The notes: generated by a model not told the origin, from the letters alone. A stretch of DNA of 50,615 nucleotides from Bacteroidales bacterium (GCA_016938685.1 JAFGUD010000350.1:1-50615), one strand, 5' to 3'; shown: positions 7,781 to 16,822, counted from the first letter of the stretch. A program made the numbers and translations.

Positions 7781-9928
7781 TTATTTTTCAAAATATTTTT
7801 TTAGTAAATAATCAAGCATTAATTTAATGTCAAAATCACTAATAGCCAATTTTTCAAGAATATGTTTATTTTCTATAAAATCTTTCTTAAAATCTTTAAA
7901 ATTTTTATACTCGCTAATTGCTGTTATATAATAACTTATTGCTTCTGTTTTATCATTTTTAATCCAAAAAAGATTCCCTAAGTTTAAGAAATCAAATTTT
8001 GTAGGTTCAATTTCAATTGTTTTAAGTAAATATTTTTCAGACTGATCATATTTATCCAACATCATCGAACAAAGCGCAATTGAACGCATAACTTTGGGAT
8101 TATCAGGTTCAAAAAAGTCCAATTTAAAATATGTTTTTAAAGCCTCATCATAATTTTCCAATGCGATGTAACAACGACCAATAAACATTAATGTAGCCAA
8201 ATCATCGGGATCTTCTTTTTCTGCTTTTTGGTAATATTCAAGTGCTTCGGAATAATTATTCTGTTTAATCAAAGCAAAACCGATTTTTTTAAATAACCAT
8301 TTTTTATTATGGTCAAAAAGTTCAGATTTTTTGTAATTATCAAGTGCTTTATTGAAATTTTGCAGTTTTTGATATGAAAAGGCTGCTTTTTCATAAATAT
8401 CAGCTTCGTTTACACCAAGTTCTACTACTTTTTCAAAGAGAATAGTAGCTTGATTGAAAAATTTTTGAGAGAATGACAATTCAGCACAACTTCTTATTAT
8501 GTTTTTATAACTCGGAATAGTTTTGAAAATATCTGATCTATGAATGCCAATATCTAATTTGAAAATATTCGGATACCCTTTAAAACTATTATTAAAGTTG
8601 TAAAATCTGTATAAATCCTGAATATACCTTGTAATAACATTTTTATTAAAATCAAACTTAACCGGAGAATCTTCTTCACTTAAAAATTCCTGTGTTCCGT
8701 CTATTTCTGAAATCAGCATTTTGACAGCTGCTTCTCTCATAGCGGGAGCAATGTCGGGTATATGTAAGCAAAAAGAGAATTTATCGGAATTGCAAAAGTA
8801 ACTTGCTTTTTCAAAAGCGCTCAAAAATTCATCTAAGGTAGCATCGTCAAGTTTATCTTTTAAATGCAATAAAACATCACTATTATCAGCAGAAAATGGA
8901 GTAAACCAATTAGATGCTTTACGGAAAAATTCAAAATTTTTAAGATTTCCTAGAGTTGCACTAAAAATATCAGATCCATCAAATTGACGCATCGTAAATT
9001 TTTCCATTTTCTCAAAAAACTCGGGATTTTTGTCAAAATAATTTTCCCATCCCGGATTTTCATCATCCATCATTTTTTCAGACGAAAAATCTTCAAAATC
9101 AAGGTTTTCAATAAAATTATTCTGCATGTTTTTCATCTGAGGCAGAATATCTTTTTCAAATTCTTTTATAATATTTTCTGTTTCTTTTGACCTGATAAGC
9201 TGCAAAAACACATATTCAAAATTCTTTGAATTATCCTCAACAATTTCGGTTTCTTTTAACTTGAAAGCAATTTCGGGATATATTTTCGCAATATTTTCGT
9301 GAACAAGCAACGTAAGAATAATTCCAACTAGAGCTCTAATACTAAATTCGCCCTGTTGCTTGAGATAAATATCGAATAAAACTGACAGTTTTTGAAAGTC
9401 AAAATATCTGATAAGACTCATTGTTATTGCACTGGTAATAACAGACTTAATATCTTCTGAAATATTTTCATTATCTATAAAATCATTAACAGAATTCTGA
9501 AAATCATTGTCTGCTTTGTTTGTCAACCAAATTCGCATAAAAATATCTTCAAGTTTACTAGAATCAACATCTAATTTTCTAAGAAGTGGTAAATAATCAA
9601 TTTTTTGATGGTACCTAGCGTATATATTTCTAAAATCAGTTTGTTGAAAAGCGTTGTAATATTCGACCAAAGAACTTGTTTGTGCAACCAATTGTTTTTG
9701 AATCTGAGAATAAACATTTTCACGTTGATTATCAGGAGTATCTTTGGCAAAATATTCAATCATAAAATTGAACATTTCTTTGGTTGAATTAAAATCATCT
9801 CTATAAGGAGAATCAGGAAAAGTATAATAGAAATTTTCTAATTTCATAATTCCGTCAAAAACAGCACCTTCCAGCAAAGTTTCTTGACAAGCTCTAAGTT
9901 GTTTTATTGTGTCTAATCTTGGGTCCAT
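7781..9928 (-). CDS. Large cytoplasmic TPR-repeat protein
   Basis: A 715-aa protein without signal peptide or membrane segment. The first 470 residues are acidic and helical and match no domain I recognise. Residues about 485-690 hold five or six TPR units, visible from the alternation A..Y.....Y..AL..Y.K: for example AAFSYQKLQNFNKALDNYKK, YSEALEYYQKAEKEDPDD, YDEALKTYFKLDFFEPDN and YDQSEKYLLKTIEIEP. The TPR region probably binds a partner protein. Conserved Bacteroidota proteins of this size with C-terminal TPRs exist, but I know of no assigned function. It is preceded by the palindromic spacer at 10.05-10.19 kb and the helicase-nuclease gene on the same strand. Confidence 0.8.
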   Translation of the reverse strand: MDPRLDTIKQLRACQETLLEGAVFDGIMKLENFYYTFPDSPYRDDFNSTKEMFNFMIEYFAKDTPDNQRENVYSQIQKQLVAQTSSLVEYYNAFQQTDFRNIYARYHQKIDYLPLLRKLDVDSSKLEDIFMRIWLTNKADNDFQNSVNDFIDNENISEDIKSVITSAITMSLIRYFDFQKLSVLFDIYLKQQGEFSIRALVGIILTLLVHENIAKIYPEIAFKLKETEIVEDNSKNFEYVFLQLIRSKETENIIKEFEKDILPQMKNMQNNFIENLDFEDFSSEKMMDDENPGWENYFDKNPEFFEKMEKFTMRQFDGSDIFSATLGNLKNFEFFRKASNWFTPFSADNSDVLLHLKDKLDDATLDEFLSAFEKASYFCNSDKFSFCLHIPDIAPAMREAAVKMLISEIDGTQEFLSEEDSPVKFDFNKNVITRYIQDLYRFYNFNNSFKGYPNIFKLDIGIHRSDIFKTIPSYKNIIRSCAELSFSQKFFNQATILFEKVVELGVNEADIYEKAAFSYQKLQNFNKALDNYKKSELFDHNKKWLFKKIGFALIKQNNYSEALEYYQKAEKEDPDDLATLMFIGRCYIALENYDEALKTYFKLDFFEPDNPKVMRSIALCSMMLDKYDQSEKYLLKTIEIEPTKFDFLNLGNLFWIKNDKTEAISYYITAISEYKNFKDFKKDFIENKHILEKLAISDFDIKLMLDYLLKKYFEK

Positions 9929-10046
9929 TTTATTTTAAAAGTTGTTATATTTCTATTTTCAGTTAACGAAGATAAATATTTTTTAACAAATCCGAAAAAG
10001 AGTTCATTTTTTAAGTTTTTCTAAGACTGTTTTTTTTATAAAATAA

Positions 10047-10147
10047 TTAACCCGGATTATTCACAAATAATCCTGTCGATTAAGAATATCTAGCAAATTT
10101 GGAGTTTTTCAAACATCCAAATTTGAGTTATTCTAAATCGGGGTTAA
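10047..10147. repeat. Nested palindrome in the TPR/helicase spacer
   Basis: A roughly 100-bp nested inverted repeat. Outer arms are TTAACCCGGATT (10047-10058) and AATCGGGGTTAA (10136-10147). One inner hairpin is GGATTATT/AATAATCC (10054-10073). A second, GATTAAGAAT/ATTCTAAATC, encloses AATTTGGA/TCCAAATT. It resembles a mobile palindromic unit rather than a terminator, since no T-run follows on either strand. Confidence 0.7.
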
Positions 10148-10195
10148 CCCACATATTATTGGATTTGAATAATATTCATGAATAATGTGGGTTAA
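10144..10195. repeat. Palindrome overlapping the helicase stop codon
   Basis: Arms TTAACCCACATATTATT (10144-10160) and AATAATGTGGGTTAA (10181-10195). The TAA stop of the helicase gene (10192-10194) lies in the right arm, and the left arm shares TTAA with the preceding palindrome. It can fold at the 3' end of the helicase mRNA and may act as a 3' stabiliser. There is no U-tract. Confidence 0.7.
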
Positions 10196-13100
10196 ACTTC
10201 TACTACTTCTTTTTCATCAGCATAAAGTAAAAATCCTTTGTAAATTTTGTCTTTTTCGATGTCTTTTAAAAGTTGAATATATCTGTTAATCTGGCGTTTG
10301 TGTTCAGGGCGTTTGTGACCGAATTTGTAGTCAATAACAATTACTTCTTTATCATTAGTAATAACTCTATCGGGAATTTTTGTATCGCCGTATTTAGTAA
10401 GAATTTCTTTTTCTGAAAAAACATTCCATTCATCGCTAAACCACGATTTAATCTGCTCATTTTCAAAAAGTTCTTTAATGTCAACTTCAATTTTTTCTGC
10501 GTCTTTTTCTGTAATTTTTCCGGCTTCTTTCATTGAATTTAATGCTGTTTCAATATCATTTGTAGTATTGATTAGGGAAAACAATTCGTGCATCAAAAGT
10601 CCTTGTTTTATAGCTATTTGTCTGTCAGAAACCATTTCCGCAATTAAATCTTCGCTGTGTGTTACAATTGCAATATTTTCTGTCCAATCGTTTGTGGGAT
10701 AGTTATTTATGTTGAAAATTAAAGATTTTCTATCGTCTTTTTCTTCCTTTTTTACATCAAGTTGATTTCCAAATTCAAACGTCATTTCTTCCTTTACAAA
10801 ATAATCTTCTAATTTTATTAGATTTTCAGGCAATGAATTTTCGGTAAATTTTGCATTTTGTTGAATAGCCATAAAAACATGTTCGCCAATAGTTCCACCA
10901 TTTATTTTTTTAGGAAGTGGTACAAATCCATATAGCTGATCTTTTGCCCTTGTAAAAGCAACATAAAGCATATTTATTGCGTCCATGTAAGAATACATTT
11001 TTTCACTGATATAATCATCGGCAAAATCAGTCTTTATTAAATCCTTTGTTGTGTTTATAGGCAAAAAAGGAAAATCATTGAACTTTGATTTTTCTGTACT
11101 TCCCCAGATAACTGAATAATGAGTAGGTTCTAATTTCCAGTCAATCAAAGGCATAATTACAATTTTGAACGCAAGTCCTTTTGATTTGTGCAAAGTCATT
11201 ATTTGCATCGCATCTTTTATTTCAGATAATTGAACCGAAAATTTATGTTGATTTTCGTCCCAGTATTCTACAAATGATTTTAAATCACTACCATTATTTT
11301 GAATAAACCCGTTTATCAGTTCTTCAAACGATCGAATAAAAGGTAATTCATTTTTAAATGAAGTTAACTTGAAAATTGAAATAATTTTTTCAGCAAGTTC
11401 AAATAATGATAAGTGTTTGAGTGTTGCAATATTGTTTATAAAATCAAACGGTAGAAAATCAATAGCTTGGTTAATGTTTTCCAATTTGAAAAAATCATGA
11501 GAATCTATTGGAATATCCAATAATCTATTAAAATCTGCAATAGTTTCAAAAAGATGTATTAAAACCGTTTCGTTCAAAATAATTTTAAACACATTTACAA
11601 GAGTTCTAACAGCCATTGAGTTAGACAATAGAAGCGATTCTGCCGAAACAACATTAAATTGTTTTTTTACATCAAGCGAAGCCGATAAATCTAACATTAA
11701 TTTCATAAAATCATTTGCTTCCGAATTTCGTCTTACCAAAATAGCAATATCACCCGGAGAATGTGTTTCCAAAAGGCTTAAAACCAAAGACTTCAATTTT
11801 TCATTTATGTCTTCGTCAAGATCTTCTTGTTTTACCATAAATTCAAAATGAACATAACCATTTTCATCAAGATTTTTCTTTGCAACTTCTTGATATGTGT
11901 CTTTATATGCATTTGGAATAAGATTAGACAATTCATCGGGTAATTGAACACCATCTAAATCATTTTTTACCTTTTCTTGCATCAAAATAGGAATCCTTGA
12001 AAATAATGCATTGTTAAATTCCACAATTTCTTTTCTACTTCGCCAATTTGTATCAAGTGAAATTTCGTTAATAAAACCTGCTCCAATTTCATTTTTCACG
12101 CCGGAATAAAGTAATTTCCAATCTCCGTTTCGCCAACGATAAATTGATTGTTTAACATCGCCAACAATAAGGTTGTAATTATTCGTTGCCAAGGTATTTG
12201 CAATTAACGGTTTAAAGTTATGCCACTGAAAAGACGAAGTATCCTGAAATTCATCAATCATTATGTGCGAATATCTGTTGCCAATTTTTTCGTAAATAAA
12301 GGGAGCATCGTTATCACCTATTATTTTTTTGAGCAACAAAGTCAAATCGATAATAAGCATTAGATTGTTTTCATCTCTGTATGCCGGCATTTCATTTTTG
12401 AGGCTGTTGATTACCCCAAAAGTATATAGGTTTGTTTTAATTTTTTGAGCAGTATAATAATCTCTTCCATATTTTTCATCAAAATTAAAAATTTCCAAAA
12501 TAATTTCTCTTAAATTATCAAGAGTGCTTGTCCATTGGCTTTTTACTGAATCTTTAGTAGTTTTATTCCAAAAATCATTTTCTTCAATTGCAGTTGCTAG
12601 TGTTTTGCTAATTTCTAAATTTAATCCGATATTATTTTTAAAGAAAAAATCTCTAAGAAACTTAATTTTTTGAACACTTACATTTTCAATTCCCGAAGTT
12701 TTAACAATACTTAATCCTTTATCAACAAGCAATTTAACGCCTTTTTCATATATTGCAATTGATTTGTTTAATTTAGAAGTAAATTCGGTTAATTTTAAAT
12801 TAAACTCTTCCTGAGAATTTACATTTTCGTCAAAAACGCCATAAAATTTTTCATTAAAAAGTTGTTTTGAAAAATCAATAATATTTTGTCTGAAATTCCA
12901 TCTTTTGCCTTCACTAATTCTTTCGTAGGCGTAATTTGTAAGCCATTTTTGCAGGTTTTTATTATCATTCAAATTTGAAAGCACAATATCCGTAAGGTCA
13001 GTAGAAACTTTATCATTATCTAATTCAATTTTGTAGGAAGCTGGAATTTTCAACTCAAAAGCAAACGAACGAATAACTTTTTGGACAAAACTATCAATTG

Positions 13101-13413
13101 TACTAATGTTAAAAAATGTATAATTGTGTAAAATTTTTTTTAGTATGATATTTGCGTTAGTTCTTAAAATATTTTCATTGGTGGTAAATTTATTTTTCAA
13201 ATCGTTCAAAAAAGCAGAATCTTTTGGATTTTGAGCAATAATTGAAAGTTCGTCAATAATACGTTCTTTCATTTCTCCGGCAGCTTTATTAGTAAAAGTT
13301 ACTGCAAGAATATTTCTGTAATTTAATTGATTTTCAAAAACCAGAAATAAATAATCTCTTGTTAAAGTATGTGTTTTCCCGGAACCGGCAGAAGCTTTAT
13401 ATATATTTATCAT
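10192..13413 (-). CDS. UvrD/RecB-type helicase with C-terminal PD-(D/E)XK nuclease
   Basis: A 1073-aa superfamily 1 helicase related to AddA/RecB. Walker A is at residues 7-14 (ASAGSGKT) with THTL after it, and motif Ia is VTFTNKAAGEMKERI. Motif II is MIDEFQDTSSFQW, motif III VGDVKQSIYRWR, motif V MTLHKSKGLAFKIV and motif VI LYVAFTRAKDQL. The last 150 residues carry a RecB-like nuclease: GLLMHELFSL, an acidic position in KIPDRV, and VIDYKFG with the later QINRYIQLL. It is expected to process double-strand DNA ends with an AddB/RecC-like partner. In many Bacteroidota the partner nuclease gene is adjacent. Here it is not: the upstream neighbour is a divergent universal stress gene. The start is the ATG at 13413, directly before the Walker A motif. 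Confidence 0.92.
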   Translation of the reverse strand: MINIYKASAGSGKTHTLTRDYLFLVFENQLNYRNILAVTFTNKAAGEMKERIIDELSIIAQNPKDSAFLNDLKNKFTTNENILRTNANIILKKILHNYTFFNISTIDSFVQKVIRSFAFELKIPASYKIELDNDKVSTDLTDIVLSNLNDNKNLQKWLTNYAYERISEGKRWNFRQNIIDFSKQLFNEKFYGVFDENVNSQEEFNLKLTEFTSKLNKSIAIYEKGVKLLVDKGLSIVKTSGIENVSVQKIKFLRDFFFKNNIGLNLEISKTLATAIEENDFWNKTTKDSVKSQWTSTLDNLREIILEIFNFDEKYGRDYYTAQKIKTNLYTFGVINSLKNEMPAYRDENNLMLIIDLTLLLKKIIGDNDAPFIYEKIGNRYSHIMIDEFQDTSSFQWHNFKPLIANTLATNNYNLIVGDVKQSIYRWRNGDWKLLYSGVKNEIGAGFINEISLDTNWRSRKEIVEFNNALFSRIPILMQEKVKNDLDGVQLPDELSNLIPNAYKDTYQEVAKKNLDENGYVHFEFMVKQEDLDEDINEKLKSLVLSLLETHSPGDIAILVRRNSEANDFMKLMLDLSASLDVKKQFNVVSAESLLLSNSMAVRTLVNVFKIILNETVLIHLFETIADFNRLLDIPIDSHDFFKLENINQAIDFLPFDFINNIATLKHLSLFELAEKIISIFKLTSFKNELPFIRSFEELINGFIQNNGSDLKSFVEYWDENQHKFSVQLSEIKDAMQIMTLHKSKGLAFKIVIMPLIDWKLEPTHYSVIWGSTEKSKFNDFPFLPINTTKDLIKTDFADDYISEKMYSYMDAINMLYVAFTRAKDQLYGFVPLPKKINGGTIGEHVFMAIQQNAKFTENSLPENLIKLEDYFVKEEMTFEFGNQLDVKKEEKDDRKSLIFNINNYPTNDWTENIAIVTHSEDLIAEMVSDRQIAIKQGLLMHELFSLINTTNDIETALNSMKEAGKITEKDAEKIEVDIKELFENEQIKSWFSDEWNVFSEKEILTKYGDTKIPDRVITNDKEVIVIDYKFGHKRPEHKRQINRYIQLLKDIEKDKIYKGFLLYADEKEVVEV

Positions 13414-13468
13414 ATGTGAAAATTATTTTTTTTAGTAATTCTCAAAAGTAGTAAATTCGTCAAAATAA

Positions 13469-13499
13469 TTTGTTTTATATTAAAATAATTTTTAAATTG
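13469..13499 (+). promoter_or_regulatory. Candidate Bacteroidota promoter of the universal stress gene
   Basis: TTTG at 13469-13472, 20 bases, then TAAATTG at 13493-13499, close to the TTTG/TAnnTTTG consensus. It lies about 40 bases upstream of the start codon. Confidence 0.4.
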
Positions 13500-13540
13500 T
13501 GCAAAAATATTATACCCATAACCTCAAAACTTTATAAAAT

Positions 13541-14398
13541 ATGAAAGAAAGTATACTCGTCCCAACGGACTTTTCGGAAGTGTGTAATAATGCTATGAAT
13601 CACGCTTGCGACTTAGCAAAAGACTTAAATTTAAAAGTCATAGCTCTTCACGTTGTAACAAAAGAGACAAAAACATATCTTGATGATCAAAAATTGAGTA
13701 ACGAAGCTCTTGAAAAAAGATTGTCTGATTATGTTAACGGAAAAAAAGCTGAGTTTGAAGTAGATACCGATTATGTACTTAGAGAAGGAAGCATTTTCGA
13801 TGAAATATCAAACATCAGTAAAGAAATGAAATCTGCTTTTGTTGTATTAGGAACACACGGCAAAGTTGGATTCCAACGATTAACCGGAAGCTATGCGCTT
13901 AAAGTAATTAACAACACCGAAATACCAACTGTTGTTGTTCAGAAAAAGCCACAAGAAGGCTCATACAAAAATATTGTATTTCCAATTTCCGCATTTGCAG
14001 AAGATCGTCAAAAACTTAACGTAGCAATGGCTATTGCAAAAGCTTTTGGAGCAACAATTCATCTATTTCCAAAATTTGAAACCGACAAATTTGCCAGAAA
14101 AAAAATCTTGGGGATAGTAAAACAAGTACTTCAAATATTTGAAGAAAACGGAATAGATTATTGCAAAACTTTACCAGACGAAAGTGCCGGAAACTACTCT
14201 AAACAAGTTGTTGACTACGCTGTTGTTCACGATGCAGATTTGATAATGATCGTTACCGGTTCTAACACAACTTTACCAATGTTTGATTCTGCTGATGAAC
14301 AAATAATTTTCAATTCATCACAAATACCTGCAATGTGCATTAACCCTGCACGTGTAAAAAGAGTGAGCTTTGGAGGAAGTAGTTGGAGTGGATTCTAA
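13541..14398 (+). CDS. Tandem-domain universal stress protein
   Basis: A 285-aa cytoplasmic protein with two UspA domains. Domain 1 (about 1-140) begins with the typical ILVPTDFSEVCNNAMNHACDLA and ends with GTHGKVGFQRLTGS, close to the ATP-binding GxxG(9x)G(S/T) motif but one residue short in the spacing. Domain 2 (about 145-275) starts KNIVFPISAFAEDRQKL and lacks a recognisable nucleotide-binding glycine motif, so it is probably structural. Family members bind ATP or act as dimerising stress regulators. It is transcribed alone, divergently from the helicase, with its own promoter and a terminator shared with ndk. Confidence 0.9.
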   Translation: MKESILVPTDFSEVCNNAMNHACDLAKDLNLKVIALHVVTKETKTYLDDQKLSNEALEKRLSDYVNGKKAEFEVDTDYVLREGSIFDEISNISKEMKSAFVVLGTHGKVGFQRLTGSYALKVINNTEIPTVVVQKKPQEGSYKNIVFPISAFAEDRQKLNVAMAIAKAFGATIHLFPKFETDKFARKKILGIVKQVLQIFEENGIDYCKTLPDESAGNYSKQVVDYAVVHDADLIMIVTGSNTTLPMFDSADEQIIFNSSQIPAMCINPARVKRVSFGGSSWSGF

Positions 14399-14418
14399 AC
14401 TTTTTCTTACTCTATAAT

Positions 14419-14444
14419 AAAAACCCGCAAATCTGCGGGTTTTT
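14419..14444. terminator. Bidirectional terminator between usp and ndk
   Basis: Stem AAAACCCGCA/TGCGGGTTTT with a short AATC loop, A-rich on the left and T-rich on the right. It can serve the plus-strand stress gene and the convergent ndk gene. Confidence 0.88.
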
Positions 14445-14464
14445 ATTATTATTTCTCATTTTTT

Positions 14465-14911
14465 TTACATATCAATCAAACCACCTTCTGAATTAAAAAT
14501 TTCACTTGTAGAAAAGAAAAATTTACTCTCGCGAATTGCATTTTCGTCACTATCAGATCCATGAACACAATTTGCCTGAATCGAAACACCAAATGTTTTT
14601 CTGATACTTCCTTCTTCTGCTTCGTCAGGATTTGTGGCGCCTATAAATTTTCTGTAATCAATAACTGCATTTTCTTTTTGTAAAACAGCAGCTACAACAG
14701 GTCCGGAAGTCATAAAATCAACTAATTCATCATAAAATGGTCTGTCTTTATGAACAGCATAAAATTCTCTTGCTTCTGTTTTACTCATTCTTTTCATCTT
14801 CAAGGCAGCAATTCTAAAACCACCATCTTTGTTTACCATCATCAAAATTTGACCAACATTACCATGCTCAACAGCAGTTGGTTTAATCATTGTAAAAGTA
14901 TAATTTCCCAT
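14465..14911 (-). CDS. ndk: Nucleoside diphosphate kinase
   Basis: A 148-aa protein with the full NDK pattern: FTMIKPTAVEHGNVGQI at the N-terminus, the FYAVHKDRPFYDELVDFMTSGP substrate region, the Kpn-loop-side NPDEAEEGSIRKTFG, and the active-site histidine in NCVHGSDSDENA. It transfers the gamma phosphate of ATP to NDPs through a phosphohistidine, balancing cytoplasmic (d)NTP pools. The length is typical of a tetramer-forming bacterial enzyme. It is divergent from nrnA, and the gap between them holds a dispersed palindromic repeat. Confidence 0.97.
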   Translation of the reverse strand: MGNYTFTMIKPTAVEHGNVGQILMMVNKDGGFRIAALKMKRMSKTEAREFYAVHKDRPFYDELVDFMTSGPVVAAVLQKENAVIDYRKFIGATNPDEAEEGSIRKTFGVSIQANCVHGSDSDENAIRESKFFFSTSEIFNSEGGLIDM

Positions 14912-14933
14912 TTCGTTTATTTTTTATTTTTTG

Positions 14934-14941
14934 CAAAAATA
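14934..14941 (-). promoter_or_regulatory. Candidate -7 box of the ndk promoter
   Basis: On the minus strand TATTTTTG matches TAnnTTTG exactly, 22 bases upstream of the start codon. The TTTG -33 element is poor (TTTA), so this is a suggestion only. Confidence 0.35.
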
Positions 14942-14984
14942 ATAATTTATATTGAATTTAAAAGATAATTGACTTTAGTCATTT

Positions 14985-15060
14985 AATACCGATTGCACAT
15001 TGAAATGAGTCCAAACTTCGCAAAAACTAGTTTGAACTAAATCAATGTAGCATCGGCATT
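14985..15060. repeat. Dispersed palindromic repeat, unit 1
   Basis: An imperfect 76-bp palindrome. The left arm, 14985-15017 (ACCGATTGCACATTGAAATG then AGTCCAAACT), pairs with the right arm, 15029-15060 (AGTTTGAACTAAATCAATGT then AGCATCGGCATT). The left arm plus the loop start (14986-15020) recurs at 50581-50615 with one difference in 35 bases, which shows a dispersed element. Confidence 0.85.
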
Positions 15061-15113
15061 TACCAATATAATTTATAAAATAGTTTTGGACTATTTTATA
15101 AAAACATTTGGTA
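15061..15113. repeat. Dispersed palindromic repeat, unit 2
   Basis: Directly abuts unit 1. Outer TACCAA/TTGGTA encloses the perfect stem TTATAAAATAGT (15073-15084) and ACTATTTTATAA (15090-15101). Together the two units form a composite structure of about 129 bp with no coding capacity in the ndk-nrnA gap. Confidence 0.8.
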
Positions 15114-15195
15114 TAAAAACTCGACTAAGTTAAATTTAGCCACTTATTTTCAAACAAGAAATATTTTTTGTTTTTTTGCCGTTTAATTTTGAACA

Positions 15196-16215
15196 ATGGA
15201 AATATTCGATATTGATATAATAGATGCTTTTAGAGATACTCTAAAACAAGCAAAAAAAATCACAATAATTGGTCACAAAAATGTTGATGCCGACTCGTTA
15301 GGATCTTCATTAGCTCTGGCTAATTTTTTTAAGAAAAAAAGTGTGATCACAAAAATTATAATTCCTGATGAAATACCTCAGTACTTTGATTGGTTGGATT
15401 ATAAAAACAGAGTAATTATTTATGAAAAAGAGCCTTGGGAAGCTGTTAATATAATATCAGAAAGCGATGTTATCTTTTTACTTGATTTCAGCGATTTAAG
15501 AAGGATAGATGATTTAGCTGATTCGGTGGAAGTTTCAAGTGCTCTAAAAATAAATATTGATCATCACAGAGACCATAAAAATATAGCAGATTTTTGTTTT
15601 GTCGACCACAATAGAAGTTCTGCGGCGGAATTGGTTTTTGAGTTTATGAAAATTATTGACGCTAAAAACATAGATAAAGAAATTGCAGAATATATCTACA
15701 TGGGCATGACAAGTGATACAGGCAACTTTGCTTATGATTCAGCCGATAGCAGAACATTTGGAGTTGCATCTGAATTACTAGAATACAAAATTGATAAGTC
15801 AAAAATAATCAACGGATTATACAATAATCATTCTGCCGACAGAATGAGATTACTTGGTCATCTTTTGGACAAAAAAATGTATTTTATTCCGGATAAAAAT
15901 TTCGCATTTATGGTTCTTTCTCTTGAAGATCAGGAAAAATACAATTATAAACCTGGCGACCATGAAAATTTTGTTAATTTCCCTTTGTCTATTGCTGATG
16001 TGAAATTTTCAGTTCTATTATTTGAACAAAAAGATACCGTAAAAATTTCTTTACGTTCTATTGGAAACATTGATGTAAACAAAATTTCCTCAAAATATTT
16101 TAACGGAGGTGGACATAAAAATGCATCAGGCGGAAGAATGTACTCTTCTTTGCAAAACGCAATCGAATTTTTTCAAAATAATATTGACGAAATATTAGTA
16201 CTTGGGAAGCAATAA
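15196..16215 (+). CDS. nrnA: DHH-family oligoribonuclease/PAP phosphatase (NrnA-like)
   Basis: A 339-aa DHH/DHHA1 phosphoesterase. Metal-binding motifs are present in order: GHKNVDADSLGSS (residues 26-38, with DAD at 31-33), LLDFSD (about 95-100), NIDHHRDH (DHH at 122-124), and YMGMTSDTGNFAYD further on. The C-terminal DHHA1 substrate-binding motif is GGGHKNASGG. NrnA-type enzymes degrade 2-5-nt RNAs and dephosphorylate 3'-phosphoadenosine 5'-phosphate. Lack of extra N-terminal PAS/GGDEF parts rules out GdpP. It is the first gene of a plus-strand set with an FKBP lipoprotein 45 bases downstream. Confidence 0.9.
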   Translation: MEIFDIDIIDAFRDTLKQAKKITIIGHKNVDADSLGSSLALANFFKKKSVITKIIIPDEIPQYFDWLDYKNRVIIYEKEPWEAVNIISESDVIFLLDFSDLRRIDDLADSVEVSSALKINIDHHRDHKNIADFCFVDHNRSSAAELVFEFMKIIDAKNIDKEIAEYIYMGMTSDTGNFAYDSADSRTFGVASELLEYKIDKSKIINGLYNNHSADRMRLLGHLLDKKMYFIPDKNFAFMVLSLEDQEKYNYKPGDHENFVNFPLSIADVKFSVLLFEQKDTVKISLRSIGNIDVNKISSKYFNGGGHKNASGGRMYSSLQNAIEFFQNNIDEILVLGKQ

Positions 16216-16260
16216 AAAACAAGAAAATAATGTTTCTCGTTAAAGCTTAAATCAAAAAAA

Positions 16261-16782
16261 ATGAAATTTTCTAAAATAATTCTGCCTATTTTAATTGCTT
16301 TAATTTTATTTTCGTGTCAAAACGAAGAAAAAAAAGAAAAAAAAGATTGGTCTAAAATAAATAATCAATTGATAGACGTTAATAAATACCTAGTGCAAGA
16401 AGATGTTGAGAGAATAGAAAGTTACATTAAGAGAAACGAATGGAATATGACCCAAACAGAAACAGGTTTGTGGTATGAAATTTACGAAAACGGCAACGGA
16501 AAACAAGCAGAAGAAAACGATATTGCAACTATGAATTACAGTGTTGAATTACTTGACGGAACTGTTTGTTATTCTTCTGATTCTCTGGGAACAATGACAT
16601 TTAAGATAGGAAAAGGTAATGTTGAGAGTGGAATACAAGAAGGAATTCTTCTTTTGAAAGTTGGAGATAAAGCACGATTTATTATTCCTCCATACTTAGC
16701 ACACGGACTGCTTGGTGATGATAATAAAATTCCGGTTCGCTCTATTATTGTCTATAATGTTGAATTATTAAGCCTGGATTAA
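16261..16782 (+). CDS. FKBP-type peptidyl-prolyl isomerase lipoprotein (GldI-like)
   Basis: A 173-aa lipoprotein with lipobox ILFSC (Cys19), a charged linker, and an FKBP domain over about residues 75-173: GNGKQAEENDIATMNYSVEL, a hydrophobic face, GIQEGILLLKVGDKARFIIP, YLAHGLLGDD, and YNVELLSL at the end. Family role: cis-trans isomerisation of proline bonds in exported proteins. In flavobacteria the related GldI lipoprotein supports gliding. It follows nrnA closely and probably shares its transcript. The active-site aromatic set looks only partly conserved, so chaperone activity without strong isomerase activity is possible. Confidence 0.85.
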   Translation: MKFSKIILPILIALILFSCQNEEKKEKKDWSKINNQLIDVNKYLVQEDVERIESYIKRNEWNMTQTETGLWYEIYENGNGKQAEENDIATMNYSVELLDGTVCYSSDSLGTMTFKIGKGNVESGIQEGILLLKVGDKARFIIPPYLAHGLLGDDNKIPVRSIIVYNVELLSLD

Positions 16783-16822
16783 TAAATTTGACGAATAGAA
16801 TCAATTTTCATGAGGTTTTTTG

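Noticed and set aside
9571..9787. Small frames on both strands inside the TPR gene
   Set aside because: They overlap the continuous 715-aa frame and have no start or ribosome-binding support.
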